Source: an archaeon
Lineage (GTDB): Archaea > Thermoproteota > Nitrososphaeria > Nitrososphaerales > JACAEJ01
Length of the DNA: 64,000 nucleotides
Direction: 5' to 3'
Assembly (NCBI GenBank): GCA_024256265.1
Contig: JACGUK010000005.1
Span: 62,001-126,000, forward strand
The translations under genes and the position numbers were made by a program. Positions 17,014 through 25,967 of this stretch are shown here, in pieces; position 1 is the first letter of the stretch; each line of letters opens with the position of its first letter. The notes under the pieces were generated by a model that made no database searches, was not told the origin of the DNA, and saw only the letters and a list, made by a program, of their open reading frames with translations.

Positions 17014-18078
17014 TTAGCTCACCATCCTCCCGCCTAGCCCAATCGTCCTCTTCCTAGTGCGTAATAGATAAATAAAGAATGGAGCCCCTATGGAGGCAGT
17101 TATTATCCCAACTGGAAGCTCCGCTGGCGCCACCACTAGCTTAGCCGCCAAGTCAGCCAATACTAAGAAGGTAGCACCGAATAGGCACGAGGTGGGCAAC
17201 AAAATCCTATGGTCTGGTCCGACTATCAACCTGAGCATATGAGGAATGACAAGCCCCACGAAGCCTATGGTTCCGCTTACTGCTACTGCTGATGCAACGA
17301 GCAACGAAGAGAGGATGATGAGGGCTCTCATGGCGAATTCCACGTTGACGCCTAAGCTGCTGGCAACCTCCTCGCCCATTAGCATCGCATTTAGGTCCTT
17401 AGAGAATATCATGATTAATGCCACCCCCAAGATTATTGGTGGGGCTGAAAGGACCACATCGTCCCAGCTAGCTTGCCAGAGCCCCCCCATTATCCAAAAT
17501 ATCACGGCTTGCAATTTCTCGCCAGCCAAGTACTGCATGAACGAATTAATAGCCCAGAAGAAGGTGCCTACTGCTATCCCAGCCAATAAGAGGGTACTGG
17601 TCGGTACCTTCTTCCCTACCCTAGCTATAGAATACACTAAGAAAGCTGTTAATAGTGTAAATATGAAGGCGAGAAAAGGCGTCGAATATTTGGCGAACCC
17701 GAAGCCCAAGCTTAGGCCTAACACCATGGATATCGAAGCTCCAAAGGCAGCTCCGGCAGCTAATCCAAGCACGTACGGGTCAGCCAGAGGGTTCCTGAAT
17801 GTTCCTTGCATGACAGCCCCAGAACTGGCCAAGGCTGCCCCGACTAAGACACCAAGCAATATCCTCGGAAGTCTTATGTCCATAACTATGACTTCATATG
17901 CAGTCGGCCAATTAGGGTTAAAGATCAAGTTAAGGGGAGGAATCTTGCTAAGCAAGATGGCGGCAGTAGTGTCTAGAGGTATGCTAACTTGCCCTACAGC
18001 TATTGCCAATACGGCGGCTCCAAATAGGGCGACAGCCGTCACTAAGATTGCAAGAGCTCTCCAAGCCCTCTTTGCCAT
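17014..18078 (-). CDS. FecCD/BtuC-family ABC permease
   Basis: A roughly 354-residue integral membrane permease. Family motifs include RLPRILLGVLVGAALASSG, MQGTFRNPLADPYVLGL and GTIGFVGLVIPHMLR, together with about ten hydrophobic helices and a late PVGIITASIGAPFF segment. I chose ATG 18078 because GGAGG sits 5 bases upstream; the longer frame to 18126 would overlap the binding-protein gene. It partners with the adjacent ATPase and binding protein. G+C content is high like the rest of the operon. Confidence 0.86.
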   Translation of the reverse strand: MAKRAWRALAILVTAVALFGAAVLAIAVGQVSIPLDTTAAILLSKIPPLNLIFNPNWPTAYEVIVMDIRLPRILLGVLVGAALASSGAVMQGTFRNPLADPYVLGLAAGAAFGASISMVLGLSLGFGFAKYSTPFLAFIFTLLTAFLVYSIARVGKKVPTSTLLLAGIAVGTFFWAINSFMQYLAGEKLQAVIFWIMGGLWQASWDDVVLSAPPIILGVALIMIFSKDLNAMLMGEEVASSLGVNVEFAMRALIILSSLLVASAVAVSGTIGFVGLVIPHMLRLIVGPDHRILLPTSCLFGATFLVLADLAAKLVVAPAELPVGIITASIGAPFFIYLLRTRKRTIGLGGRMVS

Positions 18079-18106
18079 GTAGGCCTCCAGCAACCCAGCG
18101 TTAGCG

Positions 18107-19720
18107 CTAGGCTTCCTTAGCCTCAACCACTAATCGTCTCCTTATGACTCTATACCTCAGCACCACCACTGCCGCTAGCACCATAACAGCAATGGCTAAG
18201 CCCCAAACCCAGAGCTGCTCCCAAATTGGAGGAGCTGATAATGCCTCTAAGCCTGCTATCGCAAATAGCGACAACCCTATGGATTCGGTCTCATAAAATA
18301 CATGAGTTCCGTTAGCCTCTATTACATTCGTGCTTAACTTATCCCAAGACTGAGATGCCCCATTCCATCTAAATAGCGCCACTGCAGTTTCGTTAATTCC
18401 ATACCCATCAAGCCAAGATCTCTCCACACAGAAGTTTAGCCTTGATTCGCTTACGTCTGCAGGAGGCGTAAGCCTAATTTCGAGATATTTGTAGGTGTAT
18501 GCCCTGAAACCTGGCACATTAAGTAATGTGGCCCCCCAAGGGGATAAGCTCACATCTAGCGATATTTGCTCAATCGACATCACCGTCATATTGATGTCCT
18601 TGTCATATGGCGCGATAAAGGTAATATGAGTCAAGATTAATCCAGCTATGTCAATTGTATCGTTCTTTCCTGGGCCAATGTATGGAAGTGGCTTCTCAAA
18701 ATGCCCCTCTATGCCGAATACAGTCGGATGGAACCATTTCGCCATCAGCTCAACCCCGATTACGAACCTTTGATCATAAGTCTCATAATAAGTCGGTATT
18801 ATGTAGACTCTTCGATTCTTTACAGCATCGATCTCCCCCCACCAAGACTCCTCTTCCAACAACACATCAACTATGTCCCTTGCTTCATCAAGTGCTCTCT
18901 TAGCTATTGAGTTCGTGCTACTGAAGATTATTATGTCTGGGTTTGCCTTAATTATAGCCTCCTTGGATACTACAGGAAAACCTGTCAAATTCTTGAATAC
19001 GTTGTCGCCTCCAGCAGTTTCTATGATCTGGTGAGTGAACGTATCACCTCCAGCAGTTGTAAGATGTGATGTTAACTCGTGATAGACCCTGGGCCTAGGC
19101 AGGTCCTTAACGCTCTCGCTTACTTTGCCTAGCCTTAATTCTATCTCATCGATTAGCTTGTCAACCTCCGATTCCTTATCCACAACTTTCCCAATCAATA
19201 TTATCAAGTTGCGTGTATCATCAAAATTCTTAGCTCCTATGGCTATCACTGTTAGCCCCCTCTCTTCAAGCTTCACGATGTTCTCTTCAGTTCCCTTGTA
19301 ATAATACATAAAAACTACGTCTGGCTCTAGACCGACTATCATCTCAATGCTAGGTGTCCAAGACGAACCGAGATTGGGCTCGTTAGGAACTTCCTCACAT
19401 AACTTTTCATAATAACTTTGATTACCAGGGGATCCCTTGAATGCGCTAAGACTCTCCTTAACATAATCTATGCTATATTTATCGACTCCAATCACCTTAT
19501 CCCCTGCCCCTAGCGCATAGAGTATTATTGTGGACGGGCTTGTCAGCGAGACTATCTTGTCTGGAACCTCTGGCAACGTAATCTCTTTGTCTCTCCAATC
19601 TTTGACCGTAATCTCGCTAGTTGAAGGATTGTTGAGCGGCGATTCAGCATGAGCCGTTGCAGAAATCATCAATAACGTTGCTAACGCCAGTGCCCTACAA
19701 ACTGCCAATGCTTTACTCAT
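18107..19720 (-). CDS. Membrane-anchored substrate-binding protein of the BtuF/FecB type
   Basis: A 537-residue secreted protein: signal peptide (1-26, ending AHA), a helical-backbone metal-receptor domain (about 35-330, with VPDKIVSLTSPSTIILYALG and TAGGDTFTHQIIETAGG), a beta-rich C-terminal domain with a PGF-pre-PGF look (SWDKLSTNV, GLSLFAIAG), and a C-terminal membrane helix (510-528) with a basic tail. It captures the ligand outside the cell for the adjacent permease. The extended C-terminal half is unusual for bacterial BtuF but common in archaeal anchored versions. Ligand (corrinoid, haem or iron chelate) is unknown. Its 3' end is 29 bases from the permease start. Confidence 0.82.
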   Translation of the reverse strand: MSKALAVCRALALATLLMISATAHAESPLNNPSTSEITVKDWRDKEITLPEVPDKIVSLTSPSTIILYALGAGDKVIGVDKYSIDYVKESLSAFKGSPGNQSYYEKLCEEVPNEPNLGSSWTPSIEMIVGLEPDVVFMYYYKGTEENIVKLEERGLTVIAIGAKNFDDTRNLIILIGKVVDKESEVDKLIDEIELRLGKVSESVKDLPRPRVYHELTSHLTTAGGDTFTHQIIETAGGDNVFKNLTGFPVVSKEAIIKANPDIIIFSSTNSIAKRALDEARDIVDVLLEEESWWGEIDAVKNRRVYIIPTYYETYDQRFVIGVELMAKWFHPTVFGIEGHFEKPLPYIGPGKNDTIDIAGLILTHITFIAPYDKDINMTVMSIEQISLDVSLSPWGATLLNVPGFRAYTYKYLEIRLTPPADVSESRLNFCVERSWLDGYGINETAVALFRWNGASQSWDKLSTNVIEANGTHVFYETESIGLSLFAIAGLEALSAPPIWEQLWVWGLAIAVMVLAAVVVLRYRVIRRRLVVEAKEA

Positions 19721-20770
19721 TTAATCTTCATCCTCTTTCGAGTTAGTCTGCAGCTTATCTTGTAAGCTCCATGGTTGCCATAGCATTGCTGGGCAAGAAT
19801 TTCTTAACGAACATTTACCGCAATTTCTAGGTTTCATGATGCATCCTGCTAGGGTTAGGTATGCTGATGCCAATTTGGCTTGTTCAGTTCTACAGTAATC
19901 TATTTTCTTTGAAACTTCAATTACCTTCTCAGAAACATCGTAGGGATAGTATCCTGACCAACTAACATTCTTTAAACCTTTCATCTTAGCCTTTTCAGTA
20001 AGTTTCTCCATAAGATGTTTTGATGGGCCTGGATGGAAGTAAAGCATAAAGTTTGGTCTAAAACCTATTATTCTATATGGTGTAAAGGGGTCTATGCTTG
20101 CTATAAACTCAGCAATCTTATCAACATCGGAATCATTTATCCCTGGAACGACAACAGTTCTTATAACCCTTATTTTATCTTTCGCATTTTTAATCAAGTT
20201 TTCAGCGTTTTTTAAGACAGGCTCTACTGGTGCTCCGGTTAAGGTTTTATGAACCTCGTCTTTGTATGCTTTTATTTCAAAATTTATGAAAGAAGATAAA
20301 TCGATAATCCTCCGCATAACATGTGGAGATGCAAAACCATTTGTTGCAAAACCAACCCTTAGATTTGTAACCTTTTTTCTTAATTCATCCACCAATCTTT
20401 CAATGTAGGGTAAATGTATAGTCGGTTCTCCACCAGTGAAACTTACAGCATCCACGCTAGCCTTAACTGACTTTGGTGACTTAAGCACGCCCAACACTTC
20501 TTTAACCAACTCTCCAGGTTCAATGTAGCCTTTGTAAAACCATCCAACCTCAGGATACTGAGAAATCCTGTAGGCGTTACAGTAAACACACCTAAAATTA
20601 CATCCTAAGAAAGTCACAGTGCAACTTTTAGTTGCAAGTGATATGTTTAATGTTGCTACATTTGGAAGATTCACCCTGCAAACTCCAGCTTCACCACTTA
20701 ACCTATCAACGCCACATTCCCAAGGGCAAAGCTTACAGCTTCTGAGCTCCTCCATCCATAATGGTGGCAT
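19721..20770 (-). CDS. PflA-like radical SAM protein with N- and C-terminal cysteine clusters
   Basis: A 349-residue radical SAM protein. Radical SAM motif: C57, C61, C64 in GCNFRCVYCNAY. Before it lies a four-cysteine element (C12, C15, C19, C31; CKLCPWECG...GVCR), and near the end another (CGKCSLRNSCPA), so it may hold up to three Fe-S or zinc sites. It resembles archaeal pyruvate formate-lyase activating-enzyme homologues; SFTGGEPTIH and TNGFASP are typical core motifs. The target is unknown. It abuts the upstream btu-like operon (stop next to that ATG) and has the lower G+C of the host, so the acquired segment ends here. Confidence 0.78.
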   Translation of the reverse strand: MPPLWMEELRSCKLCPWECGVDRLSGEAGVCRVNLPNVATLNISLATKSCTVTFLGCNFRCVYCNAYRISQYPEVGWFYKGYIEPGELVKEVLGVLKSPKSVKASVDAVSFTGGEPTIHLPYIERLVDELRKKVTNLRVGFATNGFASPHVMRRIIDLSSFINFEIKAYKDEVHKTLTGAPVEPVLKNAENLIKNAKDKIRVIRTVVVPGINDSDVDKIAEFIASIDPFTPYRIIGFRPNFMLYFHPGPSKHLMEKLTEKAKMKGLKNVSWSGYYPYDVSEKVIEVSKKIDYCRTEQAKLASAYLTLAGCIMKPRNCGKCSLRNSCPAMLWQPWSLQDKLQTNSKEDED

Positions 20771-20839
20771 AGCAAAAATCCTAGGAAGTATGAATTATAA
20801 AGGGAATTATAAGCTTTTGTTTCAGACTGAAACAGGAAT

Positions 20840-21610
20840 TTATATGTATGGCACTTCCTCTCTCAGAAGCCCTATAATCATTTCTCTATATTTGACAAAT
20901 TGTTCACTCAGTTTATTTCTAGGCTCTGAAAGTTCTATAGGTATGGTTTTTTTAATCCTTGCCGGGCGCTTTGTGAAGACAAGCAAAACATCTGCCAGAT
21001 ACACAGACTCCTCAACATCATGAGTTACAAATATCACAGTCTTTCCAAGCCTTTCATGAATAGATTTTAACTCCTTATGCATAATCCATCTGGTCTGTGC
21101 ATCTAAATCGCCAAAAGGCTCATCCATCAGTAAGATTGAAGGCATCACGGCTAAAGCCCTTGCAATAGATACTCTTTTACGCATACCGCCTGAGAGCATG
21201 TCAGGATAATATTCCTCGAAACCATATAGCCCAACAAGCTTTATCATATCGTTTACAACTATCTCTTCTGCAACTCTATCGATCTTCTTGCCTTTACCAC
21301 GCCTTATTTCTAATCCGAATCTTACATTTTCATATACATTTCTCCAAGGTAATAGAGATTCTTCTTGAAAGACAAAGCCTATGTTTTGGTTCTCAGGTTT
21401 TGGAGGTGATTCATCTACAAGAATCAAGCCTGAAGAAGGCTGTTCCAGTCCAGCTATCATCTTCAGAAATGTAGTCTTACCACAGCCAGAAGGACCTACA
21501 ACACAGATAAACTGACCTTCAAATACATCTAGTGATATATTTTCTACTACTTGCAGATTGCCAAAAAACTTTGAGACATTCCTGAGTTTTACCCTTAATT
21601 TTTCGCTCAT
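20840..21610 (-). CDS. Sulfonate/nitrate/taurine-type ABC transporter ATPase
   Basis: A 256-residue ATPase (from ATG 21610) with Walker A GPSGCGKTT, DMLSGGMRKR signature, ILLMDEPFGDLD Walker B and FVTHDVEES switch, the pattern of SsuB/TauB/NrtD. ATG 21610 overlaps the permease stop as ATGA, deciding the start over GTG 21631. It energises the permease next door. In an MCR-bearing archaeon a sulfonate importer could bring in coenzyme M or a precursor; that is a hypothesis only. Confidence 0.86.
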   Translation of the reverse strand: MSEKLRVKLRNVSKFFGNLQVVENISLDVFEGQFICVVGPSGCGKTTFLKMIAGLEQPSSGLILVDESPPKPENQNIGFVFQEESLLPWRNVYENVRFGLEIRRGKGKKIDRVAEEIVVNDMIKLVGLYGFEEYYPDMLSGGMRKRVSIARALAVMPSILLMDEPFGDLDAQTRWIMHKELKSIHERLGKTVIFVTHDVEESVYLADVLLVFTKRPARIKKTIPIELSEPRNKLSEQFVKYREMIIGLLREEVPYI

Positions 21611-22470
21611 ACCTTGATCTCTCTGCGCCACTTAAAAGTTCTCCTCTCAAATAATAAGATTATTTCATTCATAAAGAGTCCTATGAACCCTATGACTGTC
21701 ATGCCTGCTATTACAACGTCTACCTGAAGCAACTGAGCTCCTTTCAATATCAATCTACCAATGCCAGTAACTTCTGCTCCTACCATTTCGGCAGCTACTA
21801 TGCACATCCAACCTACCCCTAATCCGACCCTCATGCCAGCCACTACCTCGGGCAGAGAACCAGGTACTATGACTTTTGAAACGATTTGCCTCTTGTTCGC
21901 TCCAAAGCTTTTGGCAACCTCTCCCAGTACAGGATTTACTCTTTTTATCCCTGCTACAGTGTTTACTAGGATAGGAAAGAAAGCACCGAGCCATATTAAG
22001 AATATATAGCGTGAAAAACCCGTAAGCAGAAGAATTGCCAATGGTATCCAAGCTATAGGCGGTATGAAGCGAATGGGTTCAATTACGGATTTAGAGCTCT
22101 CATATACTTCCTTTCTTAATCCCATTAGTAATCCAAGCGGAATAGCGCTTAAACATGCAACTAAAAATCCTGCCAAAACTCGAGTGACGCTTGCTATGGT
22201 ATGATCTAAAAGACTTATTCCTTCTACATCCCCCTTTACAGCAAGCTCTACTAAAGTGGAAACTACTTTAATTGGGCTGGCATCTCTAAGAAAGGTTATC
22301 GGATAGAACATGGCAGTTATTTGCCAAATTAGAAGAAAAATCGATAAGAAAAGAATCCCTGACAGTAAAGTTTTGTACTTAGTTCTTAACCCTTTTTTAG
22401 TAGATGATAATCTGGTCTTTATCCCAAGTAAGGTCTTGTATCTACTTGCCATGACGATCATCTTAAGCAT
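21607..22470 (-). CDS. SsuC/TauC-family ABC permease
   Basis: A 287-residue permease with six or so membrane helices and the family EAA-type loop (GEVAKSFGANKRQIVSKVI, then PGSLPEVVAGMRVGLGVGW). It follows the binding-protein gene by three bases and overlaps the ATPase start by 4 nt, so the three genes form one operon. The substrate is set by the binding protein and is unknown. Confidence 0.86.
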   Translation of the reverse strand: MLKMIVMASRYKTLLGIKTRLSSTKKGLRTKYKTLLSGILFLSIFLLIWQITAMFYPITFLRDASPIKVVSTLVELAVKGDVEGISLLDHTIASVTRVLAGFLVACLSAIPLGLLMGLRKEVYESSKSVIEPIRFIPPIAWIPLAILLLTGFSRYIFLIWLGAFFPILVNTVAGIKRVNPVLGEVAKSFGANKRQIVSKVIVPGSLPEVVAGMRVGLGVGWMCIVAAEMVGAEVTGIGRLILKGAQLLQVDVVIAGMTVIGFIGLFMNEIILLFERRTFKWRREIKV

Positions 22471-22473
22471 AGC

Positions 22474-23481
22474 TTAAGAACTAATTCCCATTTCGCCAAG
22501 GACTGTATTAAGAATGTTCTCATTAACAAGCCCTGTTACAAAAGCGTTGACATCTGGAACATCCTCCGGCTTGATCTTCTCTTTAGCTATCATGGCGCTG
22601 GCGAAAGTTATCATGCTGTCAGTGTTTACATGGTAACTCCAAGTCATCCTTTGCCAAGCATTCTGAACAACCGCTATGTCCCTGCCTGTTATAGAGGCGA
22701 TTAATTGCTGCGCATCGCTAGAATTCTCCTGAATGAATTTCAACGCTCTTACATGGACTCTGACCAAATCCTTTACTATGTCTGGCCTCTCATCATAAAG
22801 TTTCTTTGAAACCCACAAGACACAACATTGGTGATCAGGCAAGATATCATGGGATGTGTATACGATATTGCCTATGCCTCTAACTACAGCGTCTGCACAA
22901 AAAATCTCCCAAGCTATGAAGGCATCTATGTCTCCCCTCTCAAGGGCGAGGGGAAGCTCTGTAACCCCATAAGGGGCATGGGTAACTGTGATATCGAATT
23001 CTTCCTCAACCATCCCAAGTAAGATATCTTGAACCGTGCCTATCCCAGGGGTTCCAACTTTCTTTCCATTCAATTCCTCAACACTATTGATTTCAGGCTT
23101 GGCGACTATAGCAGAACCCTCTTTATTCGATGAAGCCAAAATTACAATTTCAGCTCCTTGGCTTGCATAAATCATCGCTGGCGCCACTCCAACGTAGCCA
23201 GCATCCAATTCTCCTGCCATGAAATCACCCATCTCATATATACCACTTGTATATTCCTTCTTCACTGGGGCTGGCCATATTTCTTCTTCATACCATCCTT
23301 GGTCATTAGCTATGAAAAAAGGTGACTGATGTATGTCCAATATTAGATATCCAATACGTATCCCCGTAGGCTTGGGAGTGGTTAAAACGGCGTAATAGTA
23401 TCCAATGGCTATCCCTGCAACAAGAACTGCCACAATAATCAATGCCATTGCTGGTTTTCCTAAAACGCCTTTTGAAGCCAT
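22474..23481 (-). CDS. NMT1/SsuA-like substrate-binding protein, N-terminally anchored
   Basis: A 335-residue binding protein with an uncleaved-looking N-terminal membrane helix (13-32) and a periplasmic-binding fold: IRIGYLILDIHQSPFFIANDQGWYEEE, VPAM-like GVAPAMIYASQGAEIVILAS, and GKKVGTPGIGTVQDILLG. This is the pattern of SsuA, TauA and ThiY. It is the first gene of the operon and diverges from the DUF2117-ycaO-tfuA operon over 131 bases. The ligand is probably a small organic anion such as a sulfonate, but this is not shown by sequence. Confidence 0.84.
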   Translation of the reverse strand: MASKGVLGKPAMALIIVAVLVAGIAIGYYYAVLTTPKPTGIRIGYLILDIHQSPFFIANDQGWYEEEIWPAPVKKEYTSGIYEMGDFMAGELDAGYVGVAPAMIYASQGAEIVILASSNKEGSAIVAKPEINSVEELNGKKVGTPGIGTVQDILLGMVEEEFDITVTHAPYGVTELPLALERGDIDAFIAWEIFCADAVVRGIGNIVYTSHDILPDHQCCVLWVSKKLYDERPDIVKDLVRVHVRALKFIQENSSDAQQLIASITGRDIAVVQNAWQRMTWSYHVNTDSMITFASAMIAKEKIKPEDVPDVNAFVTGLVNENILNTVLGEMGISS

Positions 23482-23570
23482 AAATACACCTTAATTTATA
23501 TTTATGATCACTAATATATAAATTATCGATATTGGACTCAGAGTTTTTATAATAATTTCTCCAACAAGCA

Positions 23571-23580
23571 TTTTTATAAA
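23571..23580 (+). promoter_or_regulatory. TATA box for the DUF2117-ycaO-tfuA operon
   Basis: TTTTTATAAA at 23571-23580 lies about 37 bases upstream of the ATG at 23613, consistent with an archaeal TATA box and a short leader. Confidence 0.4.
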
Positions 23581-23612
23581 TGAGTCTAGTTTAATCATTT
23601 TGCTCTAGAAAT

Positions 23613-24722
23613 ATGAGAATAGGTATAATTTTTCATAGACCAGAAATAATAGATTCGAATTGGGCTAGGAAGATTTTATCCATACTAGATAAGTTTGGTC
23701 AGGTTAATGCTAAGCTTTGTGGAACCATGGGGACTCTTGCTGTATTGGATAATTACATGGAGGATAAGATTACATGTGATTCTAGACCTACTATTGAGTG
23801 TTTAGCTGAGATGATAAAAGAGTGCGACTCTATAGTTATTGCGACGTATTCTGATAACGCTCTCAAATCTCATGCATTCTGCTGGCATTTGGTTAAGAAA
23901 TTAAATAACCCCAACATACCTATAATAGAGGTTGAAGCCAAGAATGGAGTAGTAATCGATTGGTGCTCTAAAAGTAGTCTAAGCGTTGGTCTAGCCCAAG
24001 AATTACGATTTAAGTTGATCTCATCTCCTGATTTTGGAGAGACTGCATGGATAAAATATGGCACAAAATATAGAAGGATACTGGCTGCTGAACCAGGAGA
24101 TTTCGTTCTTGTTAACGGGATAGTTGTAGGACGAGCTATTTCAGAAAAAGTCATTCTTAAGGAGTATGAGGGCAAGATAACAGATGGGGAGGGCATAGAG
24201 TTTAAGGACCAAGGATTGGTCAAAATAAGTAAAATGGGAAAGATCGATCTATTCAAAGCCAAGATTGATACTACAAACTCCATAAGAAGGAATCAATTTA
24301 AGCGTCGGTATCTCGAACCGATTTTTAAAGGAAATCTAGTTGCATTCATAGAACATGGTGTGACGAATTATTCTGGCGTAAACATTTACGAAAAAATCAA
24401 AAAAGGGATAACTGGAGCAGTTACTATTGGGGATGACACAACTGCTATTGCAGGAGATATATTATCGAGATTCAAAATTCCAGTAATTGGGATAGTAGAT
24501 GGAGATCAGGATGGGCTCTTAAAGAATGCTTTACTAGCTGAAGACTCATTGGTTCTTTTGGTTAAAAGTGATGATCAATTAGGTGAAAAAATCTATGATG
24601 AAATCTTTAGAAGAGAAATGTATCTCAATTCTAAGTTTGAAGAAGTGAAGGATAAAGTGGTAAGGCTGGCAATTATATCGGATCAATTAGTTAAAAAGGA
24701 AGAGAATTTAGATTTACCTTGA
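23613..24722 (+). CDS. DUF2117 protein, first gene of the thioamidation operon
   Basis: A 369-residue protein that opens with RIGIIFHRPEIIDSNWARKI and carries KLCGTMGTLAVLD, as in methanogen DUF2117 proteins. A second part has VAFIEHGVTNYSGVNIYEKI, GDDTTAIAGDILSRFKIPVIGIVDGDQDG, which looks like a nucleotide- or cofactor-binding Rossmann-like module. The stop codon is immediately followed by the ycaO ATG, so the proteins are probably made in step. Function is unknown; linkage to YcaO/TfuA suggests a contribution to McrA thioglycine formation or its regulation. Confidence 0.68.
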   Translation: MRIGIIFHRPEIIDSNWARKILSILDKFGQVNAKLCGTMGTLAVLDNYMEDKITCDSRPTIECLAEMIKECDSIVIATYSDNALKSHAFCWHLVKKLNNPNIPIIEVEAKNGVVIDWCSKSSLSVGLAQELRFKLISSPDFGETAWIKYGTKYRRILAAEPGDFVLVNGIVVGRAISEKVILKEYEGKITDGEGIEFKDQGLVKISKMGKIDLFKAKIDTTNSIRRNQFKRRYLEPIFKGNLVAFIEHGVTNYSGVNIYEKIKKGITGAVTIGDDTTAIAGDILSRFKIPVIGIVDGDQDGLLKNALLAEDSLVLLVKSDDQLGEKIYDEIFRREMYLNSKFEEVKDKVVRLAIISDQLVKKEENLDLP

Positions 24723-25967
24723 ATGGATAGCGATTTAAAATTAAAGAGTTGCCCAAAGAATTACACATTAGGGACTCATAGAACAGTTCCCCCAGAGCAG
24801 ACTTTAAACTGGATAAAGCCGAAAATTGAGATTTTAGGTGTAACAAGAATAGCTAATATAACTGGATTGGATAGAATAGACATTCCAGTTTACTCATGTG
24901 TTAGACCTAGAGCAGCCGAAGGGGCAATTTCTGTTTATTCTGGAAAAGGAGTAACAGAGGTTCATGCCGAGGTTTCAGCTATTATGGAGTCTGTTGAGAG
25001 ATATTCCGCTGAGGTCAAATTGGAAGATAAGCAAAGGATGATCAAAAGGTCTTTTAGGGAATTATCTTCAAAACACAATTTTTTAAACCCATCAGACCTC
25101 ATCCTACCATTCACTACCTCTTACAGGCATGATATGGCATTAAGATGGATCAAGGGCTACGATATAATCCAAGATAAGGAGATATTTGTTCCTGTGAGCG
25201 CGGTTTTTCATCCTTATCTTCCAAGTGATGATTTTCATCTGTTTAGAACCAATACCAATGGACTGGCTTCAGGAAATACCATAGAGGAGGCTATTTTACA
25301 TGGCTTGATGGAGGTAATTGAAAGAGATGCTTGGAGTCTAGTCGAATTAATGAAGAATGAGAAAGAGATAATCCATGCTTCAGATGAATTCTTTTTGGTC
25401 AAGGAATCAATAAAAAATTTCGAGAGAAATGATATTAAGATCATTTTAAGAGATATAACCTCCAATCTAGGCATACCAGTAATAGCAGCAGTCTCTGATG
25501 ATTTAAGGCTGAGGGATCCTGCCCTTCTAACAATAGGTTTTGGTGCTCACTTAGACCCTGAGATAGCAACAATTAGAGCTTTGACCGAAGTTGCGCAAAG
25601 CAGATTAACCCAGATACAAGGTGCAAGGGAGGATACTTATAGAGCTGAGTTCATGAGAATGCTTGGATATGAGAGGATAAAAAGGACGAATAAACACTGG
25701 TTTTCAGAGTCAAATGATTTTAAAGAAATTCGAAGCATCCCAAATCTTTCTAAGAGAGACATTTTGGAAGAGATAATGCTTGTCGTTTCAATCCTAAAGG
25801 AGAGGGGTTTTAATCATATAATAGTAGTCGACTTAACAAGAAAAGAAGTTGGGGTTCCAACTGTTAGGGTGATCGTTCCAGGCCTTGAAGTATATAGTCT
25901 AGATTCGGATAGGATAGGGCCTAGAGGAAGGAAGATTGTGGAGGAGAAATATTGGCAGAAAAAATAG
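24723..25967 (+). CDS. ycaO: YcaO thioamidation enzyme (methanogenesis marker 1)
   Basis: A 414-residue YcaO protein. ATP/Mg-binding glutamates lie in EVSAIMESVERYSAE (about residues 80-95) and in NTIEEAILHGLMEVIERDAW; later TIRALTEVAQSRLTQIQGARED is also typical. In methanogens this YcaO with TfuA is shown to install the thioglycine in the McrA active-site region using ATP and a sulfide source. The start follows the DUF2117 stop with no gap, and the end overlaps tfuA by 16 bases. Close linkage to tfuA supports this role rather than the ribosomal S12 or azole-forming YcaO roles. Confidence 0.87.
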   Translation: MDSDLKLKSCPKNYTLGTHRTVPPEQTLNWIKPKIEILGVTRIANITGLDRIDIPVYSCVRPRAAEGAISVYSGKGVTEVHAEVSAIMESVERYSAEVKLEDKQRMIKRSFRELSSKHNFLNPSDLILPFTTSYRHDMALRWIKGYDIIQDKEIFVPVSAVFHPYLPSDDFHLFRTNTNGLASGNTIEEAILHGLMEVIERDAWSLVELMKNEKEIIHASDEFFLVKESIKNFERNDIKIILRDITSNLGIPVIAAVSDDLRLRDPALLTIGFGAHLDPEIATIRALTEVAQSRLTQIQGAREDTYRAEFMRMLGYERIKRTNKHWFSESNDFKEIRSIPNLSKRDILEEIMLVVSILKERGFNHIIVVDLTRKEVGVPTVRVIVPGLEVYSLDSDRIGPRGRKIVEEKYWQKK

